Assembly (NCBI RefSeq): GCF_009827315.1
Contig: NZ_WTYF01000003.1
Coordinates: forward strand, 347,501-411,500
Length of the DNA stretch: 64,000 nucleotides
DNA from: Qipengyuania gaetbuli
GTDB lineage: Bacteria; Pseudomonadota; Alphaproteobacteria; Sphingomonadales; Sphingomonadaceae
Direction: 5' to 3'
Shown here: positions 58,478-64,000 of the stretch, piece by piece
Numbering within the stretch: position 1 is the first letter of the stretch
Layout of the letters: the number at the start of each line of letters is the position of its first letter
Position numbers and translations under genes: made by a program
The notes under the pieces: model-generated
Seen by the model: the letters and a program-made list of their open reading frames with translations, nothing else
Database searches by the model: none
Told to the model about the DNA's origin: nothing

Positions 58478-60016
58478 TCAGTCCTCTTCCTCTTCCTCTT
58501 CCAACTCGTTCGAGAAATCGAACTTGCCGATCTTGATCCTGGGCTTTCGGCCCAGCCATTCGGCGAGGACTTCCAGATCCTTGGTCAGCGGCCAAGTGGC
58601 AAGCGCGGCCCGGCTTTCGTCCATGTAGAGGACAAGTGACTTCTTCTTGAGCCGCAACCTGCTGGAGGCGAGGGCGACTCTTGCGCCTGCGCCCAAGCGG
58701 CGGGCCAGGCGGTAGCCGAGCCCCCAGGTAAGACCTTCGCGAAGGTCCTCGTCGCTTGCGAGGCGGCGCAGGCGGTTAGGAACCTCCGTCGCGCCGAGGC
58801 TGCCGAGAAGCGCGGCACAGATCATCGCACGGTCGCGCGGCGTGCAGTCGATCCATCGCTTGTCCAGCGCCCATTCGGTCGCATGGTTGGACCGCAGGTT
58901 AGGCTCCACGCGCTGGAGGGCGAGGGCGAGCTGTGCCGCCGCGAGGCGAAGACGCTCGTTCCGCTTGCCGCCCCCGCTGGCGAGATCGACCGTCCAGCCT
59001 GCAATGCGGGTCGCATCGACGATCGGCGCATCGCGCGGTTCGGCAAAGGCGTGGACGCCCGCCAGCAGCGGGTCGAGCGAACGGGTAAGGTCGTTGAGCT
59101 GCGAAAACAGCAGGCCTTCGCGAATGCCCCAGCTCGAAAAGACGAGGCTTTCCGGCTTCAATTCGGCCAGCAGGGGTTTCAGCAATGCGGCCGCATCGGG
59201 AAGGTATCCGGCACGCATCGGCGATATGCCCGAAATCTCCATCAGCTTTTCGGGGTCGGCATCGACCAGCCTTCCGGCAAGATCTTGCGCCTCCTCCACC
59301 GTCAGGCAGAACCCGTGGGGGTCGGTCAGCGGATAATCGCATTCACGCATCGCGTAATGTGCCAGCGCCCGCCACGTGCCGCCGATCATGTAGAGCGGGC
59401 CTTCGTGACCCGAAGCCCAGCCGACGCCGGACAGCGTGTCGTGAACCTGCTGTTCGAAATCGCCGGCCGCGGCACGCTGGGCAGGAAGGCGTAGTGTGCC
59501 GAAGGGCAGGCTGACCGCATCGTGGCATTCGCCATCGCCAATGGAGACGAGTTCGAGACTGCCGCCGCCGAGGTCGGCAATCATGCCTTTCGCACCGGGA
59601 AAGGCGCCGATGGCACCGAAAGCGGAAGCGCAGGCTTCCTCCTCACCCGACAGCAGGCGCGGAGATAGGCCAAGCGCAGCGACGAGGTCGAGAAATTCCC
59701 CGCCGTTCTCGGCATCGCGCGCGGCGGCCGTCGCGACCGTCTGCACATCGTCGATACCGCGGTCACGGATAATCAGGGCGTAGCGGGCAAGGGCGGCCAG
59801 CGCCTCGTCCATGGCCTCTTCGGGAATGCGGCCTGTTTCCGACAGATCGCGGCCGAGGCGTGCGGCGACCTTCTCGTTCCACACGGTTTCCGGCGAGCGG
59901 GCCGTGCCTTCGTAGAGCACGAGGCGGACGGTGTTCGACCCGATGTCGATGACGGCACGGGGCGGATGGATCAGGCGGCGCTGCCACTTGGCGCTGCGCG
60001 ATTTGACGGAGGTCAT
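58478..60016 (-). CDS. ppx: Exopolyphosphatase
   Basis: The 512-residue protein starts with the ASKHA-type phosphate site AVIDIGSNTVRLVLYEG (about 21-37). It has the LGGGSLEL block (DLGGGSLELVSIG), a helical HD-like C-terminal domain and an unusual acidic tail NELEEEEEED. It hydrolyses polyphosphate to phosphate and may also hydrolyse pppGpp. It overlaps the upstream ppk gene by 4 bp (ATGA), an obvious polyphosphate operon. Confidence 0.94.
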   Translation of the reverse strand: MTSVKSRSAKWQRRLIHPPRAVIDIGSNTVRLVLYEGTARSPETVWNEKVAARLGRDLSETGRIPEEAMDEALAALARYALIIRDRGIDDVQTVATAAARDAENGGEFLDLVAALGLSPRLLSGEEEACASAFGAIGAFPGAKGMIADLGGGSLELVSIGDGECHDAVSLPFGTLRLPAQRAAAGDFEQQVHDTLSGVGWASGHEGPLYMIGGTWRALAHYAMRECDYPLTDPHGFCLTVEEAQDLAGRLVDADPEKLMEISGISPMRAGYLPDAAALLKPLLAELKPESLVFSSWGIREGLLFSQLNDLTRSLDPLLAGVHAFAEPRDAPIVDATRIAGWTVDLASGGGKRNERLRLAAAQLALALQRVEPNLRSNHATEWALDKRWIDCTPRDRAMICAALLGSLGATEVPNRLRRLASDEDLREGLTWGLGYRLARRLGAGARVALASSRLRLKKKSLVLYMDESRAALATWPLTKDLEVLAEWLGRKPRIKIGKFDFSNELEEEEEED

Positions 60017-62199
60017 CGTTTCGCCCCGCTCAGCGTGAGGCGCGGGACCTCATGCCGCTGGAGAGCGGAGCCACGCCCGGAAAGCGAAGGGTTCGACATG
60101 AAATATTCGTGGCAGTTGAAGCCGCCGTCGCCCTTGCGCATCCGCAGGTACTGCCCGTCGGGGCCGAGGCGCCAGCTCTGTTCGGTGTCGAGGATATTGG
60201 CCAGCATGACTTGCCCCAGCATCTGGTCGTGGACCGTTTTGTTGGTGACCGGGACCAGCACTTCCACGCGCCGGTCGAGATTGCGGCTCATGGCATCGGC
60301 GCTGGTGATGAACACCTTGGCCTGCCGGCTCGGAAGCGCCTTGCCATTTGCGAAGGTCCACATGCGACCATGTTCGAGAAAGCGCCCGATGATCGACTTC
60401 ACGCTGATGTTTTCGCTGAGGCCGGGGATGCCGGGCCTCAAGGAACAGATGCCGCGCACCACCATGCGGATTTCGACGCCCGCCTTGCTCGCTTCGTAAA
60501 GCTTGTCGATCATCGCCTGGTTGGTGATCGAATTGAGCTTCACCCATATGCCCGACGGCTTGCCCGCCCGTGCATTGGCGATTTCGACGTCGATCAGCTC
60601 GTACAATTTCTCGCGCAGGCCGATGGGCGAGATGGCGATCTTCTCCAGGGCATCCGGCTCGATGTAGCCGGTGATGAAGTTGAACATCTTGGCTGCATCG
60701 CGCCCCAAAGCCGCATCGGCGGTGAAATAGCTGAGGTCGGTGTAGATGCGCGCATTGACCGGGTGGTAATTGCCCGTGCCGAAATGGCAGTAGGTGCGAT
60801 AGCCGTCTTCCTCGCGCCGCACGACGAGGCTGACCTTGGCGTGCGTCTTCCATTCGGTGAAGCCGTAGATCACCTGCACGCCTGCGCGTTCGAGCTCGTT
60901 CGCCCAGCGGATGTTGCGCTCCTCGTCGAAGCGCGCTTTCAGTTCGACCACCGCGGTCACGGCCTTGCCGTTCTGCGCGGCCTCCACCAGCGCGGCGATG
61001 ACGGGTGATTGGTCGCCTGCGCGGTAAAGCGTCTGCTTGATCGAGACGACCTGCGGATCGACTGCCGCCTGGTGCAGGAAATCGACCACCACTTCGAAGC
61101 TTTCGTAGGGGTGGTGAATGACCATGTCCTTCTCGCGGATGGCCGTGAAGACATCGCCGTCATGGGCCAGCACGCGCTCGGGATAGCGGGGCGAGAAGGG
61201 AGTGAACTTGAGGTCCGGACGCGGTTCGTTGCAGATCGCCGAGAGGTCGGACAGGCCCAGCATCCCGCCGGTCTTCACGATCATCGCCGCGTCGACGTCG
61301 AACTGTTCGCGCAGCAGCGCCTCTGCCGAGGCGTCGCATTCGTCGTCGAGTTCGAGCAGGACCGCACGGCCCCGGCGCCGGCGCTGGATGGCGGTGCGGA
61401 AATAGCGCACGAGGTCTTCGGCTTCGTCCTCGACCTCGATATCGCTGTCGCGCAGGACGCGGAAAATGCCGTCGCCGAGGATCTTGAAGCCCGGGAAGAG
61501 CTGGCTGGCGAACCGGGTCACCAGCTGTTCGATGGCGACATAGATCGCCTTTTCGCCGGGCACGCGCACGAAGCGCGGCGCGCCGCTGGGGATCAACACC
61601 ATTTCGACCAGCTCGCCCTTGCGGCGACCGCGCTTGAGGCGGAACAGCACGCCCATCCCGCCGCTGGCAACGAAGGGGAAGGGATGCGAAGGGTCGATGG
61701 CCTGCGGCGTGATCAGCGGCAGGATGTCGGTGGTGAAATAGTCTTCGAGCCAGTCCTGCTGCTGCTTGTCGAGCTGCTCGACCAGCGCGATCAGTATGCC
61801 TTCGTCGGCCAGCAGGCCGCGCAGTTCGTCGAGGCTGTCCTGCTGGCGGTGCTCCAGCTGAAGGACCTGTTCGCGGATCGCGTCGAGTTGCTGGCGCGGG
61901 CTCAGCCCGTCGATCCCCGGCGTTTCGATGCCGCGATGCACCTGCCCTTCGAGGCCGGCGATGCGTACCATGGTGAATTCGTCGAGGTTGCTTCCGGAAA
62001 TCGACAGGAAGCGAAGGCGTTCGAGCAGCGGATAGCGGGCGTTTTCGCTTTCCGCCAAAACGCGGCGGTTGAAGCTCAGCCAGGACAGTTCGCGATTGGT
62101 ATAGCGGTCTTCCAGCGCCATCGGCTCCTGCGGGGTGTCCGCATGGGAATCGCCGGTTTCGGCCTCGGGGCCGGAACTGGGGGCATTGCCTAACGTCAC
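60013..62199 (-). CDS. ppk: Polyphosphate kinase 1
   Basis: I chose GTG 62199 (728 residues), with AGAGG 7 bp upstream; the frame runs on further upstream without homology. The protein has the PPK N-terminal block (RELSWLSFNRRVLAE, about 35-49), the head domain and the C1 and C2 catalytic domains. Catalytic His candidates are H453 (KTHAKVSLVV) and H472 (YCHFGTGNYH). It makes polyphosphate from ATP. It is coupled to ppx downstream. A typical length for sphingomonad PPK1. Confidence 0.95.
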   Translation of the reverse strand: MTLGNAPSSGPEAETGDSHADTPQEPMALEDRYTNRELSWLSFNRRVLAESENARYPLLERLRFLSISGSNLDEFTMVRIAGLEGQVHRGIETPGIDGLSPRQQLDAIREQVLQLEHRQQDSLDELRGLLADEGILIALVEQLDKQQQDWLEDYFTTDILPLITPQAIDPSHPFPFVASGGMGVLFRLKRGRRKGELVEMVLIPSGAPRFVRVPGEKAIYVAIEQLVTRFASQLFPGFKILGDGIFRVLRDSDIEVEDEAEDLVRYFRTAIQRRRRGRAVLLELDDECDASAEALLREQFDVDAAMIVKTGGMLGLSDLSAICNEPRPDLKFTPFSPRYPERVLAHDGDVFTAIREKDMVIHHPYESFEVVVDFLHQAAVDPQVVSIKQTLYRAGDQSPVIAALVEAAQNGKAVTAVVELKARFDEERNIRWANELERAGVQVIYGFTEWKTHAKVSLVVRREEDGYRTYCHFGTGNYHPVNARIYTDLSYFTADAALGRDAAKMFNFITGYIEPDALEKIAISPIGLREKLYELIDVEIANARAGKPSGIWVKLNSITNQAMIDKLYEASKAGVEIRMVVRGICSLRPGIPGLSENISVKSIIGRFLEHGRMWTFANGKALPSRQAKVFITSADAMSRNLDRRVEVLVPVTNKTVHDQMLGQVMLANILDTEQSWRLGPDGQYLRMRKGDGGFNCHEYFMSNPSLSGRGSALQRHEVPRLTLSGAKR

Positions 62200-62299
62200 T
62201 GCGTTTCCTCTGCTGGCTTGCCGGTCAGCGTAAAGCGAGCGTGCGCTATTGGAAAGGGTTTCGCGTTGCCACCCGATGCGCAGGCGTGTCGGAATTCCG

Positions 62300-63097
62300 T
62301 CATAAATGCGCGTAAAGCGCCGCCAATTCGTCCCACAGCGTGGGGCTGGAGGCACCAAGGAGGCCGGTGCGCCTATGTTCGTCGACCCGGTAGGGGGAGC
62401 CGTCCGGGCGGGCCGCCTTGCCGCCGGCTTCTTCCAGCCACAACACGCCTGCCGCATGGTCCCAGGCCAGCGTGCGCTCGAAGATGGAAACGTCGTTTTC
62501 GCCCAGCGCGAGGCGCGGATATTGTTCGGCAGCGCAATAGGGGATGTCGACAAGCGCGTATGCCGGCTCGATATGCCGTTTGGTTGCCTCGCGACGCGCT
62601 TCTTCCATGTAGACGAGCGAGATTGCCGCGACAGGCGGCGTCCGTCCGGTGCCCTTGGCGGTGACGCGCTCGCCATCGACGAAGGCACCCTTGCCGCGAT
62701 GGGCGGAGCAGAACCGGCCCGTCAGGCAGTCGTAGATCCAGCCGGACTGAGTGAACCCGCCTTCAGCGCGGGCGACGAGGACGCCGAACGGGCCGTGGCC
62801 GTTGGCGAAATTGCGCGTCCCGTCGACCGGATCGACGATCCAGCATGGCTGGTCGAGCCGGTCTAGCACCGAAGGGTCTTCATGCGCCGCCTCCTCACCG
62901 ACGAAGGCGATCGTGCCATCGATGCGCGCCAGTCCTTCGCGCAGGAGCTTTTCGGATTCGCGGTCGGCGATGGTGACGGGATCGTTGCCGCCCTTGTCCT
63001 CGACTTCGCCCGCCGAAAGATTGCGAAAGCGCGGCAGGATTGCCGTTTCCGACACCTTCCGCAGCAGGGCGAGTATCTCGGCGTCGAGCGCACTCAA
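62300..63097 (-). CDS. Inositol monophosphatase family protein (HisN-type candidate)
   Basis: I chose TTG 63097, overlapping the argJ stop; no better ATG is nearby. The 265-residue protein has the family motif WIVDPVDGTRNFANGHGPFG (Li-sensitive metal site) and the upstream GEEAAHED. The C-terminal block AWDHAAGVLWLEEAGG supports it. Substrates in the family are histidinol phosphate, inositol phosphate or PAP. In alphaproteobacteria HisN often replaces the bifunctional histidinol phosphatase. The neighbour argJ points to amino-acid synthesis but does not prove it. Confidence 0.88.
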   Translation of the reverse strand: MSALDAEILALLRKVSETAILPRFRNLSAGEVEDKGGNDPVTIADRESEKLLREGLARIDGTIAFVGEEAAHEDPSVLDRLDQPCWIVDPVDGTRNFANGHGPFGVLVARAEGGFTQSGWIYDCLTGRFCSAHRGKGAFVDGERVTAKGTGRTPPVAAISLVYMEEARREATKRHIEPAYALVDIPYCAAEQYPRLALGENDVSIFERTLAWDHAAGVLWLEEAGGKAARPDGSPYRVDEHRRTGLLGASSPTLWDELAALYAHL

Positions 63098-64000
63098 GAA
63101 CGGTAATCCGCGTTGATATCGATATATCCGTGCGTCAGGTCGCAGGTCCACACGGTCGCACGGCCTGCGCCAAGGCCAAGGTCCACGTCGATGCGGATGT
63201 CCTGCCCTTCGAGGTGGCGGGCCACCGGAGCCTCGTCGTAATCGGGCAGGGGCTGGCCGTCGCGCGCGGCCCAGGTGCCACCGAAACCGATGGAGAGACT
63301 GTCGCGGTCGGCGGGTTCGCCTGCCTTGCCTACCGCCATGACCACACGGCCCCAATTGGCATCGCCGCCGGCAATCGCGGTCTTCACGAGCGGCGAGTTG
63401 GCGATGGACATGGCGATCTTGCGCGCGCTCGCATCGTCGGTTGCGCCGGTCACCGCGATCTCGATGAACTTCTGCGCGCCTTCGCCGTCGCGAACGACAA
63501 GCTGTGCAAGTTCGCGGCACACTTCGAGGAGCGCGGAATAGAAAGCGTCCGCGCCGGCGCTTTCCCAGCCGGAAAGAACCGGATTGCCAGCCTTCCCCGT
63601 AGCGAAGAGCATCACCGTGTCGCTGGTCGAAGTGTCGCCATCCACCGTGATGCAGGAAAACGTCTCGCTGCTCGCGCGCGAAAGCATCTGCTGGAGGAAG
63701 GCCGGTTCCACCGCCGCATCGGTGAAGATGTAGCCGAGCATGGTCGCCATGTCGGGCGCGATCATGCCGCTGCCCTTGATGATGCCGCACAGCTCGACCC
63801 GCGTACCCCCGACCAGCGCCGATGCATGCGCGCCCTTGGTGAAGGTATCGGTCGTGCCGATGGCGCTCGCCGCCTCTTCCCAACTGCACGGCTGCGCTTC
63901 GAGGGCGGCGGCCACGCCTGCGCGCGCCTTGCCCTTGGGCAGCGGAACGCCGATCACGCCGGTCGAGGACACGAAGACCTGTTCCGCCGGGCAGCCGAGC
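63094..64000 (-). CDS. argJ: Glutamate N-acetyltransferase / ornithine acetyltransferase ArgJ (partial, N-terminus beyond window)
   Basis: The frame is open to the window edge, so the N-terminus is missing. The visible part of about 300 residues includes QVFVSSTGVIGVPLP, the cleavage-site nucleophile Thr in IAPDMATMLGYIFTD (self-cleavage into alpha and beta chains before this Thr) and the C-terminal signature DLTHGYIDINADYRS. It moves acetyl between N-acetylornithine and glutamate in the arginine cycle. It overlaps the next gene start by 4 bp. Confidence 0.94.
   Translation of the reverse strand, partial: LGCPAEQVFVSSTGVIGVPLPKGKARAGVAAALEAQPCSWEEAASAIGTTDTFTKGAHASALVGGTRVELCGIIKGSGMIAPDMATMLGYIFTDAAVEPAFLQQMLSRASSETFSCITVDGDTSTSDTVMLFATGKAGNPVLSGWESAGADAFYSALLEVCRELAQLVVRDGEGAQKFIEIAVTGATDDASARKIAMSIANSPLVKTAIAGGDANWGRVVMAVGKAGEPADRDSLSIGFGGTWAARDGQPLPDYDEAPVARHLEGQDIRIDVDLGLGAGRATVWTCDLTHGYIDINADYRS

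Noticed and set aside
1..64000. CRISPR arrays, IS elements, prophage, rRNA or tRNA genes
   Set aside because: No regular short repeats with spacers, no transposase or integrase, and no tRNA-like T-loop pattern or rRNA sequence was seen by eye; a tRNA scan would be needed to be certain.

Overview
The window looks like chromosomal DNA of a GC-rich alphaproteobacterium, most likely Sphingomonadales and probably Erythrobacteraceae. This is inferred from the C4-type 5-aminolevulinate synthase, the plsY-dprA-topA and lepB-rnc-era gene orders, the protein sequence style, and the many coupled TTG/GTG starts. About 65 protein genes are tightly packed on both strands. I saw no rRNA, tRNA, CRISPR array, insertion sequence or prophage.

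Layout. 1-10.7 kb: a partial HExxH/TPR secreted protein, primosomal helicase PriA, a DUF4197 protein, an ArsR regulator, a secreted amidohydrolase, a VOC protein divergent from soxR with a clear sox box, a TonB-like secreted protein, a histidine phosphatase and a DinG-like helicase. 10.8-18.9 kb: a Pro/Ala-rich single-pass membrane protein, methionine gamma-lyase with its divergent Lrp/AsnC regulator, DUF3137 and LemA, an ornithine/lysine decarboxylase, two envelope proteins and a nitroreductase. 18.9-27 kb: a YdeI-like gene apparently frameshifted by a 5-bp tandem duplication, hemA, murI, plsY-dprA, a lower-GC two-gene insert with flanking 23-bp repeats, then topA. 27-41.3 kb: a phospholipase D protein, a DUF4010 membrane protein, a DUF805-like gene with an in-frame TGA, lepB-rnc-era, pgi, an NRAMP-like transporter, a winged-helix/TPR regulator divergent from a tautomerase, a metallo-beta-lactamase-fold hydrolase, a DEAD-box helicase and a CDP-alcohol phosphatidyltransferase. 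41.3-50.7 kb: an XRE regulator with two paralogous membrane proteins, gor, a FAD oxidoreductase, an SDR-type reductase, TspO, ubiK, recO-leuB and a GT2-GtrA fusion. 50.7-64 kb: a GT39 mannosyltransferase-like protein, a TetR regulator with twin operators, a metZ-SDR-DsbA-like operon, three TadE/TadG-like genes, apaG, ppk-ppx, an inositol-monophosphatase-family gene and partial argJ.

Most genes are housekeeping: replication and repair (priA, dprA, recO, topA, dinG-like), envelope and lipid synthesis (murI, plsY, CDP-alcohol transferase), heme (hemA), sulfur amino acids (megL, metZ), Leu and Arg synthesis (leuB, argJ), polyphosphate (ppk, ppx) and redox defence (soxR, gor). The observations I rank highest are regulatory or structural: a 26-bp perfect pyrimidine-purine alternation (a Z-DNA candidate) just upstream of topA; a compact XRE operator inside an apparently leaderless promoter; the YdeI frameshift; the DUF805 nonsense codon; and clear operator candidates for SoxR, Lrp, TetR and the winged-helix regulator. 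All distances and repeats were read by eye. No homology search was run.
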